This document shows positions 26,718 to 40,700 of a DNA stretch of 64,000 bases, piece after piece (the stretch's first letter is position 1; each line of letters opens with the position of its first letter). The stretch spans positions 4,528,001 to 4,592,000 of the forward strand of contig CP084613.1 in assembly GCA_025917655.1 (NCBI GenBank), read 5' to 3'. Position numbers and translations under genes: made by a program. The notes under the pieces are model-generated. The model was not told the origin of the DNA. It searched no databases and saw only the letters and a program-made list of their open reading frames with translations. This DNA is from Chlorella sorokiniana. Taxonomy: Eukaryota; Chlorophyta; Trebouxiophyceae; Chlorellales; Chlorellaceae.

Positions 26718-29633
26718 ATGAATCGACAGTCTCCCGGGGCACCGCCGCCCGTGGGGGCGTGGGCTCCCACGGTCCAAGTGTCCGTCAGCAGCGACAGCAG
26801 GTCCAAGGCAAACCCACCCTTGAGGCAGCAGCAATGGAACCCGCAGCTTAGTTGGGTAATGGGGCAGCCGATCGCCCAGGGTGACCTCCAACCTTCTGCG
26901 CCGCCGCTGCCGCCACTTCGGCCGCCGCTTCCGCAGCCCCGGCAAGAGCCGGCAGGACGGCAGGCAGCGCGTGGGTGCTGCAGACCTCGCACTTGGATCA
27001 TTGCCGGTGTTGTTGCGCTGGTGGCTGCCGTAACTGGCGGCATAGTCGCGTTTGTGCTGCTGCGGACCAGCGGCGGCGACGGAGACGGCTACTCACCGCT
27101 GCCCTACTTGCCCGACAGCGCAACAGCTCCGCCCAGGCCGCCTTTTCACAGGACCTCCACCCCCTGCTGCTGCCCAGAGAGGCTGCAGCGCTGGGGCTTG
27201 CGGCAGACGCAGACGTGATCGTTGTGGGGGCTGGCGTCGCGGGGCTGCGCGCGGCGGCTGTGCTGGCGGCTGAAGGGCTGCGCGTGCTGATTCTAGAAGC
27301 GCGGGTAAGTGAGGCTGGAGGCGCAGGCTGCCGACAGGAGAGCACTGTTTTCTCGCTGCGGTCAGCGGCCCGCCGTGTCCGCGCAGCCGTGTCTGTTGCC
27401 AGTTGCCAGCTGCAACTCCCTTCCCTCCCTTCCCCCCAAACCACTCCCGCCCATCCACACACGCCCACACACATGAGCCGACCGAGGCGCGAGCTCACTC
27501 CCGCCGCTTTCGGCCTGTGCTTCCCCGGACTTCCATGCAGGACCGTGTGGGTGGCCGCATCCGCAGCGAGCCGTTTGGCGGCATGACCGCAGAGCTAGGG
27601 GCGCAGTTCATCCTGGGCTCGGAGAGCAGCATCGACGGCGGCGGCCCAGGCAACCCCTCACGATGGTGAGGTGGGCCGTGAGGGGCGGGGTGGTGGCGAG
27701 GGGGGTCACTTCGGAGGGGGCTTGCTCGGGCACGGCGGACTGGCGCCAGCTGTGGTGCTGCTTGCTACTGACACAGGACAGCTCAAGTAACCCTTGTCTT
27801 CCCGCCACTGCCCTTCACTGCCCCGCTGCTGCAGCTGGCCAATGTGATAGGGCTCACTCGGGTGGCTGTCAGCAGCAGCACAGCCATGAGCCGCATGTAC
27901 GGCCCGGACGGCGGCCGGCTCAGCGCGGGTCGGGCGACAAACCTGGCGCACTGGAGCGGTGACTTGGCCACCCTGGCCACCGCCGCCGCCACCAACCAGT
28001 CAACTGCAGACGTACTGGCCTCGCCTGTCATGCTGGGGCGGCTGGGGGCGGCCCAGCCAACGCGGCGCTGCTGGGCGGGGCCGCGGCGGCGCGGTACGGC
28101 CGCAGGTACGGCGCCGCCCTCCCCTCCCTGTCGGCCCCCTACCACGACAACGCCACCCGCTTTGACGGCACCGACAACGTGGTGCTTGGGGGTACTCACA
28201 GCTGGCGTTGCGCCTGGCCGCTGTGCTGACGGGGCCAGGCCGCCAGGTCAGCCTGCGCCTCGCCACCCCCGTGGCCGGAATCTTGCACGGCGACAGCAAC
28301 GCCACCGTGTTCACCGCGGGCGGGGAGGCCCTGGCCGCGCAGTACGTGGTCTGTACCGCACCGCTGGGCGTGCTGCGCGGCGGCGGCCTGGCGCTGGAGC
28401 CGGCGCTGCCGGAGCAGACGGCGGCGGCGGCGGCGCGGCTGGGCGTGGGGCGGCTGGAGAAACTCTGGCTGGAGTTTGACACTGTGAGTGCGGCTGTGTG
28501 GCTGTGCGTGTGGTTGGGTGGGTGGAGGGGTGGTGGAGGGGGTGGAGGGGTGGGGGTGGAGGGGTGGGGGCCAGGCCCTGTAGCTGGCCAGCGCCCCTTT
28601 CAGCACTAAACAGCTGCAGCTGGCCAACGTCGACAGCAGCGCTGGGCAGGGGCCGCAGGCTCCAAACCTGCAAACGCAGAGGCATCAGCCCGGCCCACCC
28701 CTGGCCCCCGCCCGCCGCCGCCGCAGGCCTTCTGGGGCGGCGAGCTGTGCGGTTCCGGCGAGGCGGCGGCGCCGTGCGAGACGCTGGAATACTTTGCCCC
28801 CGCCAGCAACTCGTCCGGCTGGCGCACTTTCTTCAGCATGGCGGCCTTCACAGGGCGCCCAGTGCTGGTGGCCCTCGCGGCCGCCGACTGGGCGGCGCGA
28901 GTGCTGGAGATGGGGAGAACGCGGCGGTGGCGTCGGCCCTGGGCGACCTCGCGGCGCTCTTTCCCAGCGCCGCGCCAGCGGCGACGCTGCAGCGGCACGC
29001 GCTGAGCGACTGGGGGACGACCCCTGGGCGCTGGGCGCCTTCAGCTACTATGCAGGCGGGTGCTGGGCATGTGGTGTGTGTGTGGCGGGGGGTTGGGCCG
29101 GGGCTGATGGCGAGATGCTGCCAGTCAGGCTGCTGCGGCCTGGGAAAAGGTAATACTGCGCTGGCAGGCTGCCAACCTGGCTGGCTGCTCCCCCAGGCCT
29201 GCTGAGTTCTGCGCCCACTCCGTCTCACCACCTCCCGAGGCCCAACACAGCGGCTGCTTTCCGGGCACAAGCCGCCAGGCCGCTGCTGAATATGTGATGC
29301 TTTGCCACGCTGTCCTTCCCAAACGCAGCGGGCAGCACCCCTAGCGACCGGGCGACGCTGGCTGAGCCGCAGAGCGGGAGCCTGGTGCTGGCCGGCGAGG
29401 CAGCTTCCGTGCAGTTTCCAGGCACCGTGCACGGCGCCTACCTGTCTGGCGAGGAGGCTGCCTACCGGGTGCTGGATGCGGCCACGGAGCTGCCGCAGTG
29501 CGGCGCGGCCAGCGGGTCGGCAGACGGTGCGAGCGGCGGCGCAGCGTGCGTGCTGCCGCCGACGGATGATGGCGCGGCGCTGGTGCCGGCAGACTGCTCC
29601 TGCAGCTGGCCACCCTTCTCGACAGAGTTGTGA
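26718..29633 (+). CDS. Flavin amine oxidase (polyamine oxidase-like) with N-terminal membrane anchor
   Basis: An FAD enzyme that oxidises amines, probably polyamines. Exon 1 (26718-27304) encodes a Pro/Gln-rich tail and then a membrane segment (WIIAGVVALVAAVTGGIVAF, about residues 93-112), a likely type II anchor. The FAD dinucleotide fold follows: DVIVVGAGVAGLRAAAVLAA with LILEAR, then DRVGGRI in exon 2 (from 27541), LANVIGLTR (from 27835) and VVCTAPLGVLRGG. The C-terminal flavin-binding block GEAASVQFPGTVHGAYLSG is in the last exon (29329-29633). Frame is lost near 27110 and at G runs 28044-28048, 28189-28193, 28912-28915 and 29012-29016; each is mended by one added base. The SYYA exon probably ends at a GC donor (29056). 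The family is certain; the amine substrate is not. Confidence 0.85.
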
Positions 29634-30143
29634 AGCTCGCGTGCATCACTGACAGGATGAGGGGGAACAGAGCTATGCAGGAGGGCGCCTCCTGAAAAGC
29701 GGCGGCGGCGCGCAAGCCACGGGCGGCGCGCGCGCTGCAAGCGCTAGCATTCGCTTGGCCCTGATCAACCATACCCATTTCAATGAGTCGGTCGACACCT
29801 GAACAGAGCCAAGAGCCCTACCCAGCCGCACGGCAATGTCGTGAGCTTAGTCTCCAGCATTCATTGCAGATCGGCCAATACGCGTGCATCGATCCGACAA
29901 GATCAATGCCTCCTCACGTGATCCGCGGCTCACCACGGTCTTCCACTGTACTTCGACATTGCACTGCCGACTCCGTTCTTGGCGTGTGGCGCTGCCCAGC
30001 CCCTGCTGCGCATCCTCTTCATATTCCCATCACCCATCCAGGACAGGAGAGCATTTCTGCTGTCAGGCCCGCGGCGGTTGAGAGCAGGCCCGTGCTGCAG
30101 CCCCTGAGCAAGTGCGGTCAACCCGACAGGCCACGCAGCAGAA
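29634..30143. other. Intergenic region, promoter of the Rab gene
   Basis: 510 bases with the 3' end of the amine oxidase gene and the leader of the Rab gene, both on the plus strand. No other feature seen. Confidence 0.5.
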
Positions 30144-32238
<2,095 letters not shown>

Positions 32239-32681
32239 GCGGCGCGCGCGCGCGCGGCGGCCGCAGTGCGCTGCGGGCGGCAGCTTTCTGCAGCCGCCCT
32301 TCTGCCGCCTCTCATCCTCCGTGCTCCTTTCCTTGTCTGCATCGTTTCCCAGTGCCCCCTCCCTGCTTAACTCCAGTTCATTTGCACCAGCGACCGCAGC
32401 AAACGCACCACCACATCTTGACTCTGTGCCAGAGCAGGCCTCACTGCAGGGCGTTGCGCCCAGCAAGCGGCACATGCTTTGACGTGTAATTGGCACCGCT
32501 TCGGCTGGGCACCATTGCAAGTTTGACTTTGCTGGGCAGCAGTGAATGAAGGCAGGGGCAGGGCCGGCAGGGCAGGAGCAGTTTGCAGTGTTGAGTGAGG
32601 GTTGCCGTATCAGAGAGGAGCAGCGAGGCACAGCTGCAAAAACATGATCAGCAGCTGAAGCAGATGCGACGATCAAGCTGC
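32239..32681. other. Convergent 3' region (Rab / aquaporin)
   Basis: 443 bases between the stops of two converging genes. It contains the candidate TGTAA poly(A) signal of the Rab gene; otherwise nothing is recognised. Confidence 0.5.
32485..32489 (+). terminator. Candidate TGTAA polyadenylation signal of the Rab gene
   Basis: TGTAA lies about 245 bases after the Rab stop codon. TGTAA is the usual poly(A) signal of green algae such as Chlamydomonas; its use here is inferred. Confidence 0.45.
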
Positions 32682-34187
32682 TCAGTCGTTTTTCTTGGCC
32701 TGCCTGCCCGCCGTGCGCCGCCGCGTCTTCCGCCGCCGCTCCGCGGCAAACTGCTGATAGCCGCGGAAGGCGAAGCCGCCAAACAGGGCGGCCGCGATGG
32801 GCGCCAGCCAGAACACAAACAGGTGCTCCAGCGGGGTTTGCAGCGGGTGGACAACGATCCAGGCAAAGGTGAAGGCTGCAGGCAAGGCGGGGAGGGCGGC
32901 AGCAGAGCAGAAGAGGCTTGCACCAGTGCTGGATTGATACACCGGGCCATAGAGGCAAGCGCGTAACGAGGCGCCCTCGGTGTGCCGGCAGCGCAGAGGA
33001 ACGCACCAGGGTTGAGGGAGGGGCCTGTGGCGGCCTCGCCTGCCTTCACAGCCAGCACCGTCGCCAGCAGGGGGATCCAGAGCTTGAGGGTGCTGCACCC
33101 GGGAGCAGCGGCGGCATGCCACACATGGAGGTGCTGCGTCTTAAGCGGCGGGCTTTGTCTGGCAGAAATCGCCGTGAACGCAGTGGGGGCCTATACCCAG
33201 ATGCACTTCGGCACTTTTCCATGGGTCAGGGCCAGAGCAGCGCGCCGCCCTCACCCGCTGCGCAGCTGGGCCGACCACAGCACGACAAAGGCCAGCAGCG
33301 CCCCCAGCACAAACTCGCAGGCCGCTCCTCCCAGCAGGCCCGTCCCGGGTCGCAGGCCCAACGCGTTCCCGCTGAGGGCGCTGCAGAGGGAAGGGAGGGG
33401 CAGGCAGTGAGGGTAGGACGGGCCCGACGGGTGGGGAAAGGACAGCGGCGTTTCAGGGCTCCAGCCGTGGGCCACCTCGCTCGTCATACACAGACAGCGA
33501 CAATTACATCTTAAAAAACGCTGCGCAGCCGCCGCACCTGGTCCATGAGGACGGCAGGACTGCGTTCACAGCGAGGGCACTTGCTGCACCCCGGCCGCCT
33601 GCGCCACCTGCGACGTGGGAGCACCCGGCGGTGGTGGGGATGCGGCGGCGGCATGCGGCGTCGGCAGGGCTGGGGGTGGGCAAGCTGTTTTTGGATGAGT
33701 GGAAGGCAAGCTCCGTCGCGGGGCCCTGCAGCTCACCGTGCGCAGGGCATGTTCTCGCGCGCTGCCTTGCCCCATCGCAAAGCACAGCGCGTTGTTGCAT
33801 GGGTTGAAGAGCGCGCCCCCAGCCGTTCGCACACCGGCACGAGCCCCACCAGCAGCAGAATTGTCAGGCCAAGACTGGTGCCGCCAGGGCTCAAGCCCGC
33901 CACTGGGCTAAGCTTCCGGCCGATCTGCAGGAGCGCGGGCGTGGGGTGGCTGTCGGCACGGCAGCGGCACTGGCGGCGTGGGGAAGACCACCTGCTCGGC
34001 GTGTCGGAGGCGCGGTTACAGCTGTGTTCCTGAGTGGTGGTTGCTTCAGTCACGAGGACAGCACACGAGGGTACCACAGCAGGGCCCGCCCCACCTCAAC
34101 ACAGCAGGCTGCACAAGCGATGAAGATGGCTGTAGCTGTGGCATCCCCCAAGGCTTTGCTTCTGATGCTGACATCTTCCCTTGCCAT
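32682..34187 (-). CDS. Aquaporin, small basic intrinsic protein (SIP) type
   Basis: A membrane channel of the MIP family. Exon 1 (34095-34187) gives the first helix (GDATATAIFIACAACC). Exon 2 (33737-33924) has TILLLVG and the first pore box as NPC (GGALFNPCNNALCF). Exons 3 and 4 give ALAVNAVLPSSWT and GGAACEFVLGALLAFVVLW. Exon 5 has TGPSLNP, spliced to AFTFAW to make the second box NPA, and exon 6 has EHLFVFWLAPIAAALFGG. The tail is strongly basic and ends in KKND, a KKxx dilysine ER-retrieval signal. Altered first box, basic tail and ER signal together fit the SIP group. Frame slips at C4 runs 33844-33847 and 33589-33592, each mended by one base. Transported solute unknown. Confidence 0.82.
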
Positions 34188-34488
34188 CGCCGCTCAGCGA
34201 GCAAAACTGCTTGTTATGGCTGCAGTTGCGGACTGCCAAGTGGCAGATAGGGGATTGTCACACTGCCACAACGTATGTTCCCTGTTAATTTCACGAGAAG
34301 CGGCCGTATGCCGACTTTCGCCACGCTGACCTGGATTTTGCTGTCCTCGTTTGTCCTGCTTCAAGCCGGCCCCGCGCCACGTTACATTATTGTGATGGCA
34401 TACCATTAAGTGTTGGGCGACGCCGGCACCCCTTGCACGCGCGCTTCACGCAACCCCGATTTCGCGACACTGGCGATGCTTGCAGGCA
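34188..34488. promoter_or_regulatory. Divergent promoter region (aquaporin / CNOT11)
   Basis: About 300 bases between two divergent ATG codons. No specific motif was recognised. Confidence 0.5.
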
Positions 34489-37087
34489 ATGGAGCAGACA
34501 CACACAACATCAGACCTTCTTCGCCTGCTGGCCGCGGAGGGCCGCCCCTTCAGCGAGGTGGCAGCGGTGGTGGCGCAGCGGTTCGGCGCCGACGCTGCGA
34601 GCCTGGCGTGGCTGGGCCGCACCCTCAGCACACTGCTGCGGGTGAGTGTCAGCATATATGCTCGCCTGCCATGAGATTTTTGGGTGTCTTGCTAGCTGCA
34701 GCGCCACTCCTGCCATGTTGCCGCCCGGTGGCTGCCTCAATCTTGATGCGTCCAGCACCGCATTCATCTGCATCAGCATTCATCTGCACGCCTGGCCTGA
34801 GCTTGCAGGATGGCCTGCTGTACAGTGAAGCCGAGAAGATGAATGCAGCCTACCTGCTGCGCTTTGTAGCGACAGACACGGCGGGGGCTCGCGACGCCCT
34901 GCTGCGCCTCTCGCTTCCCGAGAGCGGTGAGCCGGCGGGCGTGCAGGCGTGGGCGGCCAGCCTGGCGACCCTGCCCACGCATGCACCGCCGTCAAGCCCC
35001 CCAGGCAACAGCACCCAGCCCCCCGTTCCAGCTGCACCAGCTGCCTGCTCAGAGTGCGCACGCCGCTGCCACGCACGACAGCCAGGAGCAACTCGGTGTT
35101 TCCGCGTCGCTGAACGCGCTGCAGCCGCACCAGTCCTGGCAGGGCCTGGTGCCAGGCGTGGCTCCTGGGGAACCCGGCGGGACGCTGCAAGGAACGTCTG
35201 CGGCTGCGACGGGTGTGTCGCTGGCGCAGCAGCCCCATCCGTGGCTCCAGCACGTCCAACAGCCTGCGCAACCACAGCCGCCGCTGCGTGGCTACCTTCC
35301 TCAGCGGGCGCCTGATGCCCAGCAGTCGCCTGCGCCGCCGCAGCAGCAGCTGGGCAGGCAGCAAGGCCACCCGCCTGAGGAGCATCTTGCAGGACAGGGC
35401 TATCAGCGCAGCCAAGGGCAGCAGCATGGGGTGTGGCCGCAACAGCAGCCCGCGAGTGCTGACCAGCAACAGCAGCCCGTGGCCCTGCTGCAGCCAGATC
35501 AGCAGGGGCAGGGGCAGCTGGAGCAGCAAGCGTCGGTGCGGCGGGAGCTCGAGGAGCGACCTGCGCTGCAGCAGCGGCCCCACCAACACGCGGAGCTGCA
35601 GCAGCAGCAGCAGGAACGGGAGCAGCTGCAGCTGGAGCGACGCCTGGCAGCAGCGGCCGCCGCACTGCAGGAGGCCACGCGCACGCCCCTCATCCCTTCG
35701 CGCCAGCAGGAGCTGGTGCAGGGCTTGCAGGGCCCTCTGGGCACCGCGCTGGCTGCACGGCTGGCGGCCGCACCGGACGGCGGCGGCGACGGCGGCATAA
35801 GGTTGCAGCCAGGCGACATGAGCGGCCTCACTGAACACAACTCCGTCCTCGCCGCTGAGGTGAGTTTGGCGCTGGGGAGGCGCAGCGCTGGGTTCCCCGC
35901 AGCAAAGCAAGGCAAAGCTTGCTGCGGCCCGCGCCCGCCCGTTCGGTGTGCAGCCTGTCTGCCCACCGCCGACGCCGCCGCTCGTGCAGCATGCGCCCCT
36001 GAGCTGCCGACTTTCTTCATTTTCATATGCACGTGTGACCCCATCCTCACGTGTCTCTTTTAGCCCCGCCCCACTGTCACTTGCAGGTGCTGCTGGCCCT
36101 GACGCGGCATGCCCCCGCCGCCGCCGCCGCCGTGTACGCGGCCGCTGTCGCGGAGCTGCCCATGAGCCAGCAGAGCGTGGAGTGCCTCTCCACTGTGGTG
36201 AGCGGCGGGCTGAGGGCGGCGGGCAGCAGGCTGCCGCGGTCCCATCTGGCGCCCTCAGCCCCCTGAACCTCTTGGCAAGAGGGCCGTGACAAAGACGCCT
36301 CCAGTTTTGCCGCCAGCCGTGCTGTGCCTCGCTGGTGCCACGCTGAGCTGTCTCGCCGCCCACCGCGCCGCACCCCGCCGCCACGCAGGTCAGCCGCGCT
36401 GAGCTGCCAGACTGGGTGCTCGCCACCCTGTTTAGCAACTGCATGCAGGCCGCCAACGCGAGCCAGGTGCGGCAGCGCGCTTTGAAGCTGGCTGCAGTGC
36501 TGCATGGCCGGCCGAGGCAGCTGGGAAGGGTCTTCCACCATGCTTTCCGCGTCTGCAAGACAGCTTGCGGAGGCTCTTGCACACTGGAAGGCTGGGAGCA
36601 GCCAGTGCCTGCTCTGTGTGCGCTGTTGGGCGGCTGTGGTGCCGCCGCCGCTCAGATGCCTGCCGCCTCCGCGTGTTGTGTGCAGGACGCGGGCCGGCAG
36701 AGCCGCCAGGTCAGGCTGCTGTGCGCTTGCGTCGCGCTCGTGTTACAGCGGCAGCCGGCCGCGCTGGCGGAGAGCCTGCCGGAGCTGCTGTCCTTCTGCA
36801 TACAGGCAAGGCGAGGGCGCTGTGGTTGCTGTGCGAATCGCCTGCTGAGCTCTGTGGTTGCTGGGCAAGCGGGTTTGCCTCCTCCACTCGAGGATTGCAG
36901 CGAGTGCGCTGCTGGGAGAGGGATTCCTAGGTGCACTTGCTCATGCGTACCGCCGCCTGGCTGCCTTCCCTCCCCCTTTCCCTCCCGAACGCTGCAGCAA
37001 TCGCGGTACAAGCCAGCTGCGGAGCTGTACAGGCAGCTGCGCGCGACTGGAGCAGGCCGTGGGATAGCTGGGGTGCACATGGGGTGA
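34489..37087 (+). CDS. CNOT11: CCR4-NOT transcription complex subunit 11
   Basis: A subunit of the CCR4-NOT deadenylase complex, which shortens mRNA poly(A) tails; in animals CNOT11 pairs with CNOT10. Exons: 34489-34641, 34809-35859, 36087-36197, 36389-36466, 36686-36805, 36998-37087. The helical N-terminal part (LLRLLAAEGRPFSEVAAVVA, then AAYLLRFVA) is followed by a long Gln-rich linker (about 35090-35700) and the conserved C-terminal domain: ELPMSQQSVECLSTVV, WVLATLFSNCMQAA, QSRQVRLLCACVALVLQ, and YKPAAELYRQLRA. The intron after 36805 begins with GC (CAG then GCAAGG). Total length is two bases short of a multiple of three; two C6 runs (34997-35002, 35019-35024) each short by one would close it at about 534 residues. 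Confidence 0.85.
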
Positions 37088-37715
37088 CGCCCGCCGATTG
37101 GGCGACACAGCCCCCAGTTCCCTGACAGCCCTCTTACCATCACTTCCAATTTTGACCGACTATATCGACGGACTTGATTCCTGTTTTGAGCGCTGGGGCA
37201 TTGAGCGGTTTCGAGCGGGCTCCTCCCACTCCTTGCCTCCTGCGCAGGCATGCCCCGGCCCCCGCCGCCCGCCCCACCCCCACCCCCCACTGCATGCAGT
37301 CTCAGTTACTTGTTGCTCCTCTGAGGTGAACCCCTACACATGTTGCCTGGTTTGTTGCCCAAGCTGAACGAACGGCAGGAGAAGTTGGCTGTGACAGCAG
37401 ACATGCGGCTTGGCTGTGCACGGCAGGCAAGCGGCAGCGCTCCTGCCATTTCCAGCTTGCTTGCAGCATCCCTGTGGCAGCCGAACACCCCCTACGTCGC
37501 CCAGTGTTCTTTGACCCAAGTGATCAGCCGATGAAATAGAATCTGCGGGGAAGGTGATGATGGATGCGCTTCTGTGGCTGGCCGAGAGGACACGTCAGCT
37601 ATCGTTCCTCCGCATGCCGATGATGTCGACTGCAGGCTGTTGGCCGCATCGATCCCCATCCCTCCGCCGTCTCCCACACTTAAGCGACATCTGCACGCCC
37701 CGGAAATCGCCCAGC
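37088..37715. other. Intergenic region, promoter of the haloperoxidase gene
   Basis: About 630 bases between two plus-strand genes. I see no coding exon or repeat. Confidence 0.5.
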
Positions 37716-40700
37716 ATGTTGGGGCCAGCAGCGAAGCTAGGACCCAAGCTCGTCCTCCTCGCCGCCCTGCTACTGTGTACCGCTGCTCCGTCACTTGCCT
37801 TGGATGATAAAGGTTAGGGCCGAGGGTGCCCGGACGACCAGCCACAACCAGGCTGGTGTGCCCGCGCCTCTGGGAGGGGCACGAAGGCGCTGTCGGCCTG
37901 TTCGCCTCGTTTCAAACAGTCTTTGGGGTGTTGAAGGGTCCGGATGGCCACAGCTCTGCGCCCTGCGAGTTACTTGAACCATTACCAGCTTCGGCGGCTG
38001 CCGCTCCGTGTGCGTGGCACCAGGCGGCTCCAGCATCACCGGCGCGACGGCAGCGCGCTGGCGCCTCTGCTGCGCCCTTGCTGCGGCCCTTGCACGCGCT
38101 GGAGCCTGGACTAGGCCTGCCAGGGGGCTTCAGGCCCTCCCTTCCATCTCCCACCCCGCCAGCTACCGCGTTGGCTCCCAGCAACCCCGCCTTCTGCGCC
38201 CCCCCCGCAGGCGGCCGCCGCACGCTGCTCTCCAGGCCCGACGGGCGCCAGCCGTGGCGCAACACCCCCGGGAACATGACAGTGGTCATCCACTTCAACC
38301 AACTGGGGCAGCTGGCGGTGCGGCAGACCAGCACCGGGCTGCAGCTGGCTGCCAAGTTCCTTGCCATGGTGGCCGGCGCGCAGCGGTCCGCCGTGCAGCG
38401 CTACCCCCGCCAGCCCGCCCTGCAGATCGCGGCTGCAGGCAAGCCCACTGGGAGGCGCGCCCTGCTTGCAGGCCTCGCTGCCGTGTCGGCTGCCATGCGG
38501 CTGCCATGCAGGCCGTGCTGTGTGTGGCTTTCGTGCAGAGCGAGCAGGGCCCCGGCCTGCCTGTGAAGCCAAGGCTGCATGAGGGATCAGCTGGCACTTG
38601 AGCGGTGTGTGGCTGAACACGGGGCCGCCTCTCCCAGGCCTGCTCATCGCGCGATGCCCCGCAACCCCCTTCCCCCTTCACCCTCTCACAAAACTGCAGC
38701 CTACGCCGGGCATGGCGTGCTCACCCGCCTCTTCCCGCTCCAGTCGGCAACCTTTGACGCCGTCATGCGCACCTACACCGACGGGCTGACCAACGTGCAG
38801 CGCGCAATCGTGGCCCGCACCGCGCAGCAGCTGGCACAGAGAATCGTGGCTGACAGGTGCGGCGCTGCTCGTGCCCAAGCCGCCGCCGCTGGCTGTCGCG
38901 CGCCGCCGCCGCCGTCCGCTGCGCGTGCCGCCGCCGTCGCCGCTGTTGCAGCTGCTTCGTTTGTGCTGTCTGACACCGCAGCCGCCTCCCCCTTACCCTC
39001 CCTCCCCCGCGACCTCATTCCTGGTGTTTCTCCCTCACCCAGCGCCTTGGCCCCAACTTGCCCACACATACCTCAATTCGCCCCCGCCTCCCGCCCGCAG
39101 CCTCACCGACGGCCTTTCCTCCTGGGCTGACTGGTACTACCCCCGATGGCACTGAAGGTCCTGGACAGTACCAATTCACCTCCCCCACCCAGACGTTTGC
39201 GCTGCTGCCGCAGCTGGCCCGCACCCGGCCCCTCGTCATTCCGGGACCCGAGCGGGTGAGCCACGCTGCCCTTCCAGCCGGCCGCCGCTCCTGCTCTGCC
39301 AGCGGCCGGCTTCTGCTGCACGCTGCCCGCCGCTTCCTGCTCTGCCAGCGGCCGGCTTCTGCTGCACGCTACCCGCCGCTTCCTGCTCTGCCAGCGGCCG
39401 GCTTCTGCTGCACGCTGCTCGCCGCCTCCTGCTCTGCCAGCGGCCGGCTTCTGCTGCACGCTGCCCGCCGCCTCCTGCTCTGCCAGCGGCCGGCTTCTGC
39501 TGCACGCTGCCCGCCGCCTCCTGCTCTGCCAGCGGCCGGCTTCTGCTGCACGCTGCCCGCCGCTTCCTGCTCTGCCAGCGGCCGGCTTCTGCTGCACGCT
39601 GCCCGCCGCTTCCTGCTCTGCCAGCCAGCGGCCGGCTTCTGCTGCACGCTGCCCGCCGCTTCCTGCTCTGCCAGCGGCCGGCTTCTGCTGCACGCTGCCC
39701 GCCGCTTCCTGCTCTGCCAGCGGCCAGCTTCTGCTGCACGCTGCCTGCCTGACGGGTGCCCCCTGCACACCCACCGATAGAAAACGTTCCCTGTGCCCGC
39801 CTGCAGTTTGACAGGGGCGGCCCGTTTGCGCTCGGGTCAGCAAACTTCACGGCCGAGCTGGAGGAGGTGCGCACTCAGGGCGGCGACGGCCTGGCACCCC
39901 CGACAACGTGCAGACCGCTCAGTTTTGGTTCAACGGCCCCAGTGAGTGTGCTGCTGCTGCCTGCGTGCTGCCGCCTGCTGGGGGCCTCGGCGGCGGCAGC
40001 TGCGCGGCATGCGTGGAAATTTCCAGGGTGGGGAATCCTAGCCGCCGCTTCCCCATCTTTGATCCCCAGCCAATTTGCTTCCCCCCTCACCCTTCAAACA
40101 AATTCAAACTAACAAAAACACACACGCCAACACCCACCCGTGTCCTCACCCAAGCCACCTGTCCCCCCGCTCACACCCGCACACTCCCTGTGCCGGCCCC
40201 ACCCCCTTGCAGACACCGCCTCCTCAGCGGGCCAGTGGAGCGACATCGCCATGTCGCTCTTCCCGCAAAACACCACCGCGTTCGAGGCGGCCGACCTGCT
40301 GTACCGCCTCAATGCCGCCATGTTTGACGCCTCGGTGGTGTGCTGGCACGCCAAGTACAAGTACAATTTCTGGCGGCCCATCACGGCGCTCAGGTGGGCT
40401 GGGGGGACAGAGTGAGATGGGCAGACCGCCTGTGACCTACGCACTTCTGGGGGCGGCGTGCTGCGTGGGGGGCCAGCATGCTGCACAGCGACTCTGTGGC
40501 GCCTTTGAAGCCCTGTCGCGCCTTTGCCACCCACCTGCTACCCCCAGCGGTGCGGGCCGTCCCAGATCCCATCCCCAGCGCGCTCGCATGGCCTCCACTC
40601 TGCGGGCTGGCCTGCTTCTCTTGAAGCCCCCGACCCTGGCCTCCCCCCCTTTCCCGACGTGAAGGTTCCAGGGCAACCAGGGCTGGAGCCCGGTGCTGCC

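Noticed and set aside
34780-36582. A 600-residue open frame on the minus strand
   Set aside because: It lies antisense to the CNOT11 Gln-rich exon and crosses its introns. CAG repeats read as Leu/Ala on the other strand, and no domain is visible.
39283-39752. Possible CRISPR array
   Set aside because: Units are directly adjacent and identical throughout, with no unique spacers, and the genome is eukaryotic.
39058-39874. Long open frames of 240, 246 and 212 residues with repeated motifs on both strands
   Set aside because: They are produced by the stop-free 46-bp minisatellite, which sits in an intron of the haloperoxidase gene.
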